A stretch of 64,000 nucleotides of DNA from Clavelina lepadiformis (Eukaryota; Chordata; Ascidiacea; Aplousobranchia; Clavelinidae): positions 27,466,001-27,530,000 of the forward strand of contig NC_135240.1 of assembly GCF_947623445.1 (NCBI RefSeq), written 5' to 3'. The position numbers and the translations under genes were made by a program. Below are positions 23,684-35,500 of this stretch, piece after piece (position 1 is the stretch's first letter; every line of letters starts with the position of its first letter). Under the pieces are notes generated by a model. It did no database searches. It was not told the DNA's origin and was given only the letters and a program-made list of their open reading frames with translations.

Positions 23684-25345
23684 TTAAAGGCGCTCTCTAG
23701 TGTGGACTTTCATATGACGTTGCAAATGGCAGTTTTGTGAAAATAATTTGAAACAAATATCGCATTGATATGGACGCTCTCCAGTATGGACTTTCATATG
23801 ACGCTTCAAAGTGCTGTTTTGTGAAAATAATTTACAGCAAACATTACATTGATAAGGACGCTCTCCAGTGTGGACTTTCATATGACTTTGCAAATAGCTG
23901 TTTCGTGAAAAAGATTTCAAACAAATTTTGCATTGATAAGGACGCTCTCCAGTGTGGACTTTCATATGACTTTGCAAATGGCTGTTTCGTGAAAAAGATT
24001 TCAAACAAACATTACATTGATAAGGACGCTCTCCAGTATGAATTTTCATATGAAGCTGTAAATTGCTGCTTCGTGAAAATGCTTTACAGCAAAAATCGCA
24101 TTGATATGCACGCTCTCCAGTATGCACTTTCATATGCGTTTGCAAATAGCTGTTTCGTGAAAAAGACTTCAAACAAACATTGCATTGATAAGGGCGCTCT
24201 TCAGTATGGACTTTCATATGACTTTGCAAATAGCTGTTTCGTGAAAAAGACTTCAAACAAACATTGCATTGATAAGGACGCTCTCCAGTGTGGACTTTCA
24301 TATGACTTTGCAAAGTACTGTTTCGTGAAAATGATTGACAGCAAACATTGCATGGATAAGGGCGCTCTCCAGTGTGGACTTTCATATGTTTCTCCAAATC
24401 GCTGTTTTGCGAAAATGATTTGCAACAAACATCGCATTGATAAGGGTGCTCTCCAGTGTGGACTTTCATATGTTGCTTCAAAGTGCTGTTTTGCGAAAAT
24501 GATTTGCAACAAATTTTGCATTGATAAGGGCGCTCTCCAGTGTGGACTTTCATATGTTGGTTCAAACCGCTGTTTTGTGAAAATGATTTGCAACAAACAT
24601 CGCATTGATATGCACGCTCTCCAGTGTGGACTTTTATATGTTGCTTCAAAGTGCTGTTTCGTGAAAATGATTTGGAACAAATTTTGCATTGATAAGGGCG
24701 CTCTCCAGTGTGGACTTTCATATGTTTCTTCAAACCACTGTTTTGTGAAAATGATTTGCAACAAATATCGCATTGATATGCACGCTCTCCAGTGTGGACT
24801 TTCATATGTTGCTTCAAAGTGCTGTTTTGCGAAAATGATTTGCAACAAACTTTACATTGATAACGGCGCTCTCCAGTGTGGACTTTCATATGACTTTGCA
24901 AATGGCTGTTTTGTGAAAATGATTTACAGCAAACATCACATTGATAACGGCGCTCTCCAGTGTGGACTTTCATATGTTGCTTCAAAGTGCTGTTTCGTGA
25001 AAATGATTTGCAACAAACTCGACATTGATACAACTCTATACTCATGTGAGTCTTTAAATGAATTTTCATATTTGCTTTCTTTCTGAAAGATTTATCACAA
25101 ACAGTGCAACAGAAATGTTTTATTTTGTTATTTCCAACAGTTCCTGAACATTTATCTTCTCTATTATCGCTCTCACGATGAGCTACAGCTGATGCCTTCT
25201 CTGAATGAACTTCCTGAATACTAATGGTAGTATCAGATTCAGACTGTATAGCTGATGGTTGCAAAGTTTCTTCAAATGGCATCGTATTGTTCATGGTTTC
25301 AGTTCTCTTTGTTTCTTCAAGAAGCTTTAAATACATGTCTTCCAT
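23684..25345 (-). CDS. C2H2 zinc-finger protein with 17 fingers (ZNF-C)
   Basis: 553 residues from the first in-frame ATG at 25345 (MEDMYLKLLEETKRTETM). The frame stays open a few codons upstream (GTG CAA GAA AAC) but has no earlier ATG before a stop. About 77 residues ahead of finger 1 form a linker that lacks, in frame, some 77 residues present in ZNF-B (from LEAIEEKS to SDKNITN), including most of the acidic region. From about residue 78 there are 17 C2H2 fingers at 28-residue period with TGERPYQC-type linkers. The ancestral start upstream is lost (ACA AAC TGT), as in ZNF-B. Predicted DNA-binding regulator; loss of the acidic part may change any activation function. Confidence 0.75.
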   Translation of the reverse strand: MEDMYLKLLEETKRTETMNNTMPFEETLQPSAIQSESDTTISIQEVHSEKASAVAHRESDNREDKCSGTVGNNKIKHFCCTVCDKSFRKKANMKIHLKTHMSIELYQCRVCCKSFSRNSTLKQHMKVHTGERRYQCDVCCKSFSQNSHLQSHMKVHTGERRYQCKVCCKSFSQNSTLKQHMKVHTGERAYQCDICCKSFSQNSGLKKHMKVHTGERPYQCKICSKSFSRNSTLKQHIKVHTGERAYQCDVCCKSFSQNSGLNQHMKVHTGERPYQCKICCKSFSQNSTLKQHMKVHTGEHPYQCDVCCKSFSQNSDLEKHMKVHTGERPYPCNVCCQSFSRNSTLQSHMKVHTGERPYQCNVCLKSFSRNSYLQSHMKVHTEERPYQCNVCLKSFSRNSYLQTHMKVHTGERAYQCDFCCKAFSRSSNLQLHMKIHTGERPYQCNVCLKSFSRNSHLQSHMKVHTGERPYQCKICLKSFSRNSYLQSHMKVHTGERPYQCNVCCKLFSQNSTLKRHMKVHTGERPYQCDICFKLFSQNCHLQRHMKVHTRERL

Positions 25346-25639
25346 GTTTTCTTGCACCTTTGCAAAATCTATTCTTTATGATACCTTGTGGTGAAGATTT
25401 TAATCCTTGCAAAATAAGATCATTCAATGTTTTTAAAACAACCTCAAGTTGTATATGACCTGGTTGACAGTTTGTAGTTGATTATGAAACTGTTTATACT
25501 TATGACCTATATGTTAAGTAAAGGAAGATAAATGTTAAAGCTTAAAAATGTAGAAATACAAAAAACGTTTTGACAGATAATGCAATCGACAATAATCAAA
25601 ATAAAATGAGAAAAACAAATTCCTAAAGTTAATTCATGC

Positions 25640-26998
25640 AGTGTAACTGTTGTGAATGTTTAGAAATATGCTCTGACAAATGTGCTTTCTACTTAAACAA
25701 CTTCTCACAATGAGAACACTGGTATGGTTGCCCACTCGTGTGAATTGTCATATAAAACTGCAAATGGCTGTTTTGTGGAAAATGATTTGTAGCAAACATC
25801 AAGTGAAAATGATTTGCGACAAATTTTGGATTGAAAAGGACGCCCTTCAGTATAAACTTCAGTGTGAATGTTTATATGATACTGCAAATTCCTGCTAAGT
25901 AAAAATGATTTGCAGCAAACATTACCCTGATGATAGCGATCTCCAGTGTGGACAGTCATAAGTTGCTTTAAAACACTGTTACGTAAAAGCGATTTGCTAC
26001 AAACTCTACATTGATATGGCCACATGCCCACAGCTGAGATTATTTTACTCACAGTTATCACCAAGATTGGAAACATCCAATTAAAATTGTTTTAAACATA
26101 AAAGCATTTCCAACAACAACAACAACAGCATGAATATCACAGCATAGTAAAACATTTCCATAACACCTGGATGACACTTCACACTTTACACTATAATGAA
26201 TCAAATAGGCCTAATATAAAAATTTGGCAACAGATTAAAAATATGAAAAAGCTAAAAAGGATTCACAAAAATAATTTATCAGAATGAATGACACCAGAAA
26301 AATTTTCAATTAAATAAATTCACTTAAATATTTTATCACAGAGTTTACACAAGTATGGTCTTGCAATGCTACGATTTCCATAAACCCCCCACAAATGTGA
26401 TTTCAACTTCTGTCTTTTTACAACGAGAACAATTTGTGTAGTTTTATCTAGTGTGGATTCTTATGATACAGAAAGTAACAGCTTTGTAAAAATGTTTTGG
26501 AACAAACCCGTGATTGATATGGCCGCATGTCCGTGTTTAAATGAGTTTGATTATTGTGTAAAAGATATATCACAAAGAGTGATTGTCGCAAACAGTAACA
26601 AGCCGACAATGATCGAAGAATGCTCAGCCTTTTTGGTAGTATTGGTTAAATCACATTTACTATGTATTTTTCAGGAAATTCATTAGACAATAAGTTATAT
26701 TCCACACATGACATCACATCTTTACAATCAAGATGTCAGCATAAAAAACTGTGTCTTTTAATGTGGAACTTGCTTCATTCTCTGACCGAGGGACAATATT
26801 CTCTAACATGGTAGTAGTTGTGTCGTTGTTCTTAGACTGTGATATCTCTGGATCCTGAAAATACGAAGCCTTCCAATCCTGAAATGATGATATTCCTTCA
26901 TCGGTAGCTTTAAGCCGAAGAAAAAGTGATACTTTCTTCAAATAAACTTCTTGAATACAAGTGTCAATGTTAAAATCTGCATGTGATGTCAATGTTAA
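25640..26998 (-). pseudogene. Decayed C2H2 zinc-finger gene in unit 2
   Basis: Copy of the unit 1 pseudogene. Minus-strand frames contain the acidic linker (DTCIQEVYLKKVS ... ENIVPRSENEASS at 26714-26998), a broken first finger near 26560, and degenerate fingers at 25705-26076 (PYQCRVCSKSLLRNSVLKQL, NVCCKSFLLSRNLQYHINIH). The 5' start codon region is cut off where the flanking direct repeat begins at about 26999. Confidence 0.65.
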
Positions 26999-27330
26999 CG
27001 TAAACAAAACCTACATAAACCGCACAGGGTGGTCTTTTTGCCTTGGGAAGACAAAATTTTTGCAACGTTACAATCATCTTTCAATACAAAATCGTAAAAC
27101 AAAGTTTTGCACAACAGCTCGAATTACAACGTCAACCAACAGTGCTTATTCAGAAATGAGACAGTTAAGGGTATTTTTGGTTCAGCACTGAGTGGCCAAA
27201 GCCCAGGAATAAAACGCGAAGAAATTCTAATCAACAGGGAAGCTGGCGGCACCGCTCTTACGCGTAGAAAAATCTGATAATAAGTTTACAATTTCATTTG
27301 AAAAAAAAAGAAAACTTTCCACAGTTAGAC

Positions 27331-27835
27331 CAGTGGTTCCCAAACTTTATCTACTCGCGTACCATTTTTATGGTTCATGTAGCGTTCGCGTACCACCTAC
27401 ATTGTAGGTGGTCCGACAAAACTCCAGAATTCACAAATAAAAAATGATAAGCAAAATGTTTACTAAAGGCTCGTGAATATTAAACAAAAATTAGTCGAAC
27501 TTTTACTGCCCTCGCTACAGTGCCACAGCATAACTAACCTATTACAAAAACTAACTTCAAGGATTTGTTATGTAGTAATAAACGACGTTCTATTTCGTCT
27601 TAAAGAAACCCTGTTTTACAATCCAATGCGTCAATACCCTAAAAAATTAGTATTCAGTAGGGAACATGGCATGAAATTTCACGCTCTACCTAATTTATGT
27701 GAATTAAATTAATGTCGACGACACTAAAAGATCTTTTGTGATCGTTTAGTGTGAATTTGATAAGTTGCTCGCATACCACCTGGAAGACCTTCATGTACCA
27801 CTAGTGGTACGCGTACCATAGTTTGGGAACCACTG
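27331..27835. mobile_element. hAT-type MITE, 505 bp
   Basis: Perfect 16-bp inverted termini cagtggttcccaaact / agtttgggaaccactg and a perfect 8-bp target duplication agttagac (27323-27330 and 27836-27843). The inner arms repeat gcgtaccac/gcgtaccat. The terminal sequence resembles Charlie-type hAT ends. The one longer frame inside (27473-27712) has no transposase features. Confidence 0.9.
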
Positions 27836-28472
27836 AGTTAGACAAACTCAATTTAAGTGAATTATAAGTCGCCAAATATGTTTAATTATCTTAGCAATCC
27901 CTATCGTACTTTGTATCTTTTGGTATATGATGTCATAATGTTTAACATCTTAGGTTTTAAGATCATAATCTTTATCATATGACTGAAGCTAACTTGGAAT
28001 TATTACTTTAGGAAACAACTTTATCAGTAGCACAGACATAACAGTCATTAGGCAGAATGAACACAACAGCCAGAACAATAGAAGTAAAAAATTGTTTAAA
28101 TATATTTACTGTGGTTCTAGTTCTTGTGTTCGTATTGCGTTGTATATTTTACACTTCATTTAATGATGATTGAGGCGATTGTGACTCACAGTATTGCACT
28201 TTTGAAAAATGCTCTTTGGTACCTTCACATTGCTTATTCATACAATAGGTTATTAGGACGCAGATTAGCTTAACCGCTCGTCCATTCTTTTCGATTTTAA
28301 TTATTTCGACATAATTCCGCTATCTGTTACTGATCATAATTTACGTAATAGGTACTGTTAATATCGCTACTCTCGGGATATTATTAATTGATCTCAGTCG
28401 ATAAGACGTTCGGCAGAATCTCTTGTAATTTAGAAAGCCATGAACATGAACGTAATCCTCTACAGTCTACAC

Positions 28473-28509
28473 CAATGTTCCCTCTAATTTTTCACGAGTC
28501 TGAGCAAAC
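28473..28509. mobile_element. 37-bp end fragment of a hAT MITE
   Basis: Starts caatgttccctctaattttt and is the exact reverse complement of the right 37 bases of the MITE at 38856-39093. It joins directly to sequence that in the left direct repeat begins at about 14328, so the rest of the element and some flank were deleted together. Confidence 0.7.
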
Positions 28510-29015
28510 GAAATTTTTGACCTAAAAATTGAAAATTTTGACGTATAAAGAACTCAAGTAGTTAAATTACGCATTATTTGTACAAAAATTTAAAATTTAT
28601 TGTAGTAAAGAAGGTCAAAAATCTGAACACAGACCTAGTCTATTCTGAAAAGGGAATTGAGCTAATTACAAATCACTGCCAAAAAACTGCAGCTAAGACA
28701 CAACAAAAACTGTTCAATACATTTTAAATTTCAAAACACAATTTCAAAAATCCCCAAAAAATCCCTAGATCATCAAAATACCAAGACTTGTCCCTAAAAG
28801 GGGTTAAAAGTTCCAATTTGGAACAAAATCGCTAAAAGTGAGAGCGCTTCATGGCGGTAGCATGGCCAACATAGAAATGTTAACAAGTACTTCATACCTG
28901 TCAACAGTTACGGTATTATACGTCTTTATCAATGAAACTTGGTAACTTTAATTTCCATTTGCAATAAAACAAATGAACGTAAACAATACAAATAAGTATT
29001 GAACAACAACAATTT

Positions 29016-29500
29016 GTTGACAACAGTTGAAACTGAAATTGATGCACAAAACGATGCATGCAGAACCCAGGGCGGCGAAACTACCTAGGACGGCCGGCAG
29101 CTCTCCTAAGATCCCTCATTAAATTACAAAACCAGAGAAAACTGAATTAAAGATATAAATTTTAATCATGTTATATAAACCGTATTTCTCTGAGCGTGTA
29201 GGCTATTTATGGGTTCTCTGTCCGAAAAAAGTCGACAGTAATTCGGGATTATGAAAAATCATACATACAAAGAATTTTGTTAAAACTTTAATGTTTGCTT
29301 CATTTGACCAAGCAAGCAAGCTAGTCAAGTTAAATAAAGATAAAACCTTCTCGATTTCTTGGAGGATCCAGTCTATTAAAAGGCTTTAACAAGATTTAGT
29401 TTATTATCATGTTAAGTTCCAAATCGACATAAAATTATTTAATTAAAAGTGTTTCAAAAAAGCATCCGAAGTAATACTACGTTACGGGAAACACCCAAAC
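29016..29500. repeat. Dispersed non-coding repeat, copy 3 of 3
   Basis: Same unit as 3583-4030 and 14833-15290, diverging near its right end (ggggaaacacccaaac in place of acctaagcc). Confidence 0.55.
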
Positions 29501-30061
29501 AAAAAGGGTCTAGGGCAGAAGTGCACAACGACAAGATACATTTGTATACTATTCCTCAATCCTCAGCGACTCAAGTTGAGATGTCATTTACTTTTGCACT
29601 ATACCCAAAAAGGCTATCTCACTTTTTTATTTATCTTATACAAGTAATTTCTGATGTTAGAAAAATAGCAAAATCTGATTGAAGACTTCCGTAGGCTAGG
29701 CCTAGTTGTTTGCTTGGTGTAAGCCTATAGTCCTAGAATTTCATTGCACCAGGCTGACTTGTGTTTGAGCTCAATTTGCTGCAGTTAGGATAAAATCCCG
29801 GGTGTGCCAGATTGCAGACTATGACAGAAACACACCCGAGATTTTTTTGTTGAAACTGTATAGGCTAACTCCCCACTCACCAGGAGAAGAGTGATCCATG
29901 AGTTCCAGTGTAAAATTAGTTCCATTCAATTAATTCTTCGAGATTGATAACGTTTTATACTTTTCTGCCCATAAATACAACGTCTAATATTAATTAAAAA
30001 AAAACTTGTTTATGTTTAATTCAAAAATGAAAACTTGTATTTATTGTCATGAACACCTATT
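29501..30061. other. Spacer, no gene recognised
   Basis: AT-rich, with only short frames. Nothing supported. Confidence 0.35.
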
Positions 30062-31364
30062 TTAACACTAGAAGGACGGGGCGCGTCAATTGACACATTT
30101 TCAACATAAGTGCATATATAACTTTTAAGTGGTGCATCGCACAACCGTGATATTTCCTGACTTTTCCTATATTAGTGTTAGGTAACTAACCCATGAATAT
30201 GAAGTTTTTATTTTACCAGTAGAGATAATTAACGTGGTCACTACCTAGAAGGACGGGGTGCGTCAATTGACGCATTGTTACTTCACACTACAAAAACCAG
30301 TTCTCGCAATAGAGATTAGAGAGCATTGTTTTCTTTCTGCTGATAATTACAGATTTATCGAATTAGGTCACAGCTGCCAGCACAGAGGTGTGACAAACGT
30401 GTCGAAATACTATGCAATTCAACTTTTCCGCAAAACAGAGTAGTTTCATCACAAGCGCAGCCTAATATCGGAATTTTTGAAGTTTATCGAAGCGTAAATG
30501 TAGTAAGAGTTTCTTAGTTAGATAAATTTGTCGGCTTGGTGGTTGCTCGTGGCGTGATAGGAGGGCGCAACTTTCCTGTGAAGAGTTTGTGGGGATGTTC
30601 GATGTTTTCCCAAACCATGGCAAGAGACAGGTTTCTGGAGTTCATACAATTCCTTCGCTTCGATCTGAAGACGGAAAGGCGTAGGAATCTATTGCATGAT
30701 AAATTTGCACTCGCTTCAAAACTTTGGAACAGTTTTATATCAAACTGCCAAAAAGCATTCATTCCACAGTGGAAGATAACTGTGGATGAGCAACTATTGC
30801 CGTGTAAGGCACGCTGCAAGTTCATCCAATATATGGCCAATAAACCAGACAAGTTTGGTCTAAAGTTCTGGCTGGCAGTTGACGTTGAAAACAAATATTT
30901 ATTCAACGGTTTTGCTTACGTTGGAAAAAATGACGCAATGAGCCCCCACGTGAGTGTGCCCACCGACGTTGTATTGAAACTCATGGCTCCGCTTTTTCAA
31001 GGAGGTTACAACGTCACTTGCGATAATTTTTTCACCTCACTTGACTTGGCGTTGCGACTTGCGGAAAAGAAGTGCAACCTCGTAGGGACAATGCGCCAGA
31101 ACAGGAGAGAAGTCCCGGAAGAGTGCAAAAAGAAAAAGGAGTTACGTGAAACGGAAGTGTTTAGGCATGACGACTTGTATTTTCAATGCGATTGCTTTTG
31201 TTAATTAAAATGCACAAAGCGGACATGCGATAGAAGTAGTTTTTTCGGAGCAACAGCACAGTTTTCTCAACAAAAAACGTTAGATTTGGGCCGTTTCGAC
31301 CTTTTGCGTCAATTGATGCACTCCGTCCTTCAGTATACGAAATTTGCCGTCCTTCTAGTGTTAA
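30062..31364 (+). mobile_element. piggyBac element, copy 1
   Basis: Flanked by TTAA at 30062-30065 and 31361-31364. The inverted termini are cactagaaggacgg / ccgtccttctagtg. A subterminal palindrome of the form gcgtcaattgacgc (with single-base variants) occurs near 30080, 30259 and 31308. The TTAA target is diagnostic of piggyBac. The internal gene is truncated (next entry), so the element cannot mobilise itself. Confidence 0.9.
30602..31204 (+). pseudogene. Truncated piggyBac transposase, copy 1
   Basis: From ATG at 30602 (MFSQTMARDRFLEFIQFLRF) about 200 residues match the piggyBac DDE core. Visible motifs are ITVDEQLLPCKARCKFIQYM with the first catalytic Asp, and NVTCDNFFTSLDLALRL with the second. 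The frame stays open upstream to about 30536 without an ATG. It ends in FQCDCFC and a stop before the third catalytic Asp and the C-terminal cysteine-rich domain. Full piggyBac transposases are near 550-600 residues, so both the N-terminus and the C-terminal third are missing. Confidence 0.8.
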
Positions 31365-32568
31365 GCTCACGTTATGTTTATATCCCCATTAGAAATTTTG
31401 CTTATGGTGCACCTGACAGGCTAAGTATGCTAATGATTGTAATGCCAAAGTTCGCGACCGCTAACGTAATATTTACAATTACTATAGAACATAAGGTAAA
31501 ACGGCAACTCTCTGTCAGAAAATTGGCTCATAAGCCAACTTCGGCTTATACCATGCAAACTATCCAGTTGAGTTTTTGTCTTATAAATGAAACACATTTC
31601 ACCAACCTCGATAGATTTAGACAACTTAACAAGACTTGTAAAAGCTTTTGCCTATGACTGTGTGAAAAGCTGAAACATTACGATTATCCAGAGCAAGGAG
31701 CAAATCTTTTTCCTGAAATGGCGAGGAGCCGTTGCTGAATGTTGAGGAAAGTTGCATGCTACGATTTTTTTCAGGATGGACATACCATTGTTCAGAGCTG
31801 GACACAAGCGAACTCGATTGAGTGCACGCTCGTTTTTTGTGAGCGGTCGCATGGACAACACTGAAATCACGTTTGCGAATGCACCCAAATTTATTTTTTT
31901 TACGCTCGCACTCGGTTACTCGTCACAAAATGCGCTGTGAGCACCATTTGCAGCTTACAAATTATCGATTTCTATTTATTGATCTGACAGTAGTTGTAAT
32001 TTTCGGGTGATGGTGGTGTAAAAACTGAGACAGTGACGTATGACACGGAATTAGTCTATTTAAGTTGACTTTTTCAAACATGATCTAGATATGAACGACA
32101 CTGATGTATGTAAAAAACTTGTTTGTATATATGATGTCTATAATCCAGTATTGTAAATAAAATGAAAATTAATTCCAATAAAAATACTATAATTCCAATA
32201 AGATTTCCTGGATGTAGGACGATTCACTACCGCGTCAATAACTTGCTCATGCTGCCCCTGGAAATATCAAATTTGTTTTAATGTTATGATGACAACTTAC
32301 AAATGAAACAAGTCCTGCATTAGAAAATGCAATGGAATTGTTTAGCGAAAATATCCAGAAGAGACTACATAGCTTTTACCATAAAGAATAGGAGCTCGTT
32401 TGTGTCTTTTTTGTGGGTGCTTAATTTTTCATTCAAGAACGTGAGTGGAAGCGACTCTCGATTTTTCTAAATTATTGATGTCTCTGGATACTATTCGCTT
32501 GATGTCTACAGACTGAGTTTGAGTTTTTTTTAAAAAAAACATTGGCTTAAATTATAATTCATCTACAG
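31365..32568. other. Spacer between piggyBac copy 1 and GGCX
   Basis: Only short frames. It probably contains the GGCX promoter, but no TATA box is convincing. A splice-acceptor-like catctacag ends at 32568, 15 bases before the GGCX ATG. Confidence 0.3.
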
Positions 32569-32583
32569 AATTGTGATGTAATA
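32560..32583 (+). promoter_or_regulatory. Splice-acceptor-like site just before the GGCX start codon
   Basis: ctacag ends at 32568 and the ATG is at 32584. No upstream coding exon is recognisable. It could be the acceptor of a 5' untranslated exon or, if the organism is a tunicate, a spliced-leader trans-splice site. The start is otherwise chosen because the following codons already match the family ([14 protein letters not shown]). Confidence 0.3.
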
Positions 32584-35500
32584 ATGGTTATGGCAAAAGA
32601 CCTGTTTGGCTTCACTTTAAACGATTTTAAATCATGGAAAACTTTTGCCACCCTTCTTCACCAAGCAAGAGATCCATCTATTCTTGCTTATACTCGAATT
32701 GCATTTGGTAAGGCTGATTTTGCAACGAAGTTTTATCTAAATAATAACTGCGTGAACCAGCTCAAAAATGAAACATATTAAACTTTCATCTTTATCGTAG
32801 TTGCAGTGATTAAGCACAATAGTTTGTAATAATATTGCACAATTTTCACTGAAACTTATGATAATAATTAAACATATATTTTGTGTTCAAATTAATTGGA
32901 TGAGACTTTTTAGGACTTTTAATGATCATTGACATCCCACAAGAAAGAGGAATGACTTCAGCCGACATCAATTATGGAGAGGATGGAGAAGAATTTTGTC
33001 GATTTCCTTTTTTCTCCTTCCTAAAACCACTCCCTGCCGACTTCATGATTTTGTTGTATTTCTTTATGTTTCTTGGTAAGACATCATCCTCATCTGTTCC
33101 AAAGCCTGGTAGATATTATGATGATCAAACATTGTTCTTATGAACATATGAACTAAATGGATATTTTTCTATGAATGTCAACATCACGATTCAAAAGCAA
33201 TGAGCAGATAACCTCTTGCATTGTCACATGAATATGAATTAGTCAACCAGCTCACTTACAATTGACGAAGCGATTCAGAGTTTATGAAAGTTGACATATC
33301 AGTAAAAATCGCCCGAGCTGGTTGTCCACATCCTATTTGTTCTTTGTTTAACAATAGGTGTTTTTAGGAGCGCTTGGGATTATGTTGGGTTGCTGTTACA
33401 GGCTTAGTTGTCTCGTGTTTACTCTCGTTTACTGGTATTTCTTCCTGCTTGACAAATCAACTTGGAACAACCATTCTTATCTATACGGGCTTCTCGGATT
33501 TCTATTTCTCGTTACTGATTGCCACAGATATGCGTAAGTGTTTGGGCCTAGTTGTTGTTTACTCAGGTTTGTCATGATTTTATCGACATGAAAAAATGTT
33601 TCAGATCCGTGGATGGCTTGCTCAGGAAAGAACTGAGAGATAGCCATGTGCCACTGTGGAATTATGCATTATTCCGCTTTCAGGTATTCTAAGATTGGCT
33701 TGCTTACACTCTACACAAAGGATAATTGTATCTTTGAATCAGTCAATTACAGTCAATTATTGTAAACAGCAGTTGAGTTGTCACAAGTATCACGTGATCG
33801 ATCACTTACATTTTAATCTCTTTTCTCTTTCAGATATTTCTGGTTTATTTTTATGCCGGCTTGAAAAAGACTAACTTTGATTGGTTGAGTGGTTATTCAA
33901 TGCACCGCCTTTCCCGTCACTGGGTCTTCGACCCAATGAGGTAACATTCTGTGACTAGAACGCCCAAACCTTTGACAGCTGTTCCATTGCCTGCTTATTA
34001 ATTTAGTTTGTTGATGTAATTGTGTCAAGTAATAAACCTTTGTCGATACAGAATCTTCTTAGATGATGCCAACATGGACTTCATCATTGTTCATCTCGGG
34101 GGATTCACCCTTGACATATCGGCCGGTTTCTTACTCTTCTTTGATCGGACAAGATACATTGGTTTTCTGCTCTGTGGGATGTTTCATGCCATGAACTCAC
34201 AATTGTTCAACATTGGTACGCTTGTGCCGGTTGTAACGTCATCTTATTACAACAACGGGACGGATTATTATTTATTCTTGTTCATGTTGTTATTGCTATT
34301 AGAGTCATGTGACCTCTTGTCTGTAAAATACGTCACGAATTATGGAATATATTGAAATATGGAATCTGGTTCCTTTGCGCGAAGTACATTAACCAGTTTC
34401 TTGGCATTTGCAACTTTGTCAACGAGGCGTCGTGTTATTTTCTGTGCTATTTTCTCCTAGGTATGTTCCCTTACGCGATGATAGCGACCATGTTCTCGTT
34501 CTGTCCTCACAACTCATTCAAGGTGATGATGTCACGGTTGCCTGGCAACCATCACACCTCCCCTGCCCAAAAGAATGAAAACTGTATCTATGAAGACTCA
34601 ACGAAAAAGAAAACGAAGATTATCAACATAAGGTGCAAAATGGTTTGTGACCTTTGATCTAAAATTTCATTTCTTAGTTAACAGTGTTGTATTAATCGTC
34701 AGAAAAGGCATTGGTGTTTGGTAGAAGATGCTTTTAAGGTGCTATTTATTTTCTTTAAGCTGGAAGCAAAGTTTTGCAGCAATTTTCACTTCACTGTACA
34801 TCATTGAGCAACTTTTCTTGCCATACTCACATTTTGTCACCAAGGTGAGCCGAAACCTTCTGTGGATGAGCTCAGCTTAACACTTAGTCAGGTTAACGTA
34901 CAATGGCAGCTATTCAGCTGGTTTTTCCTTCCAGGGGTACAATGGTTGGACGGAAGGTCCATATGGTTATAGCTGGGACATGATGATACATTCATTTCAA
35001 AACCAACACACCAAGATAAGATACGTCGATGGGTTTGGTGAAGAGGGCTACTTGAAGCCCGGGGTGAGTTTATTTAGTCGCATCCGTGATTTGTTAGAGC
35101 TGTTGTTAGTTGTCTATTCTTTTGCGTTGAACTTCCTGGAGGTATTTGAAAACTCAAAAGATATCATCAGAAGGTTGGATTTCATGAAAGCTCTAGAGGA
35201 AGCCTTTCAACGAGCCATCTGCTGACATGAACGCAGCATTTTGGTGCTGATATAACGTAGCTGGGCTTTGCCATGCTAATGAATGATATTTCACAAAAAT
35301 AAAATGATTCCATAATTTATTTTTTAAAACGTTCATCGTCAGCTCAAACTTCCTTCATACTTTTGACAAACTCAAATAATTACCTGCACATGCTTGTGAT
35401 GACCAGACATTGCTCAATTTTTCGCGATTTTTTTTGGGTTTATTTGGTCACAAACAAGCCAAATTCAATTAACTTGTGACGAAATCGTCGTCTTTTTCAG

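Larger units (their letters stand above)
23315..26998 (-). repeat. Tandem zinc-finger unit 2 (ZNF-C plus decayed neighbour)
   Basis: Second copy of the unit at 19905-23123. A 234-base stretch (26453-26686) translates identically to 22583-22816, which shows that the duplication is recent or has been converted. Confidence 0.8.
27000..29490. repeat. Right copy of the ~2.5 kb direct repeat that flanks the ZNF-B/C cluster
   Basis: Colinear with 12796-15290 from aacgtaaacaaaacctacat. It carries a 505-bp hAT MITE and a 37-bp MITE end not present in the left copy. Same orientation as the left copy. No gene recognised. Confidence 0.75.

Noticed and set aside
30514..30906. Minus-strand 130-codon frame in piggyBac copy 1 (and 45492-45914 in copy 2)
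   Set aside because: Antisense shadow of the transposase frame; no independent features.
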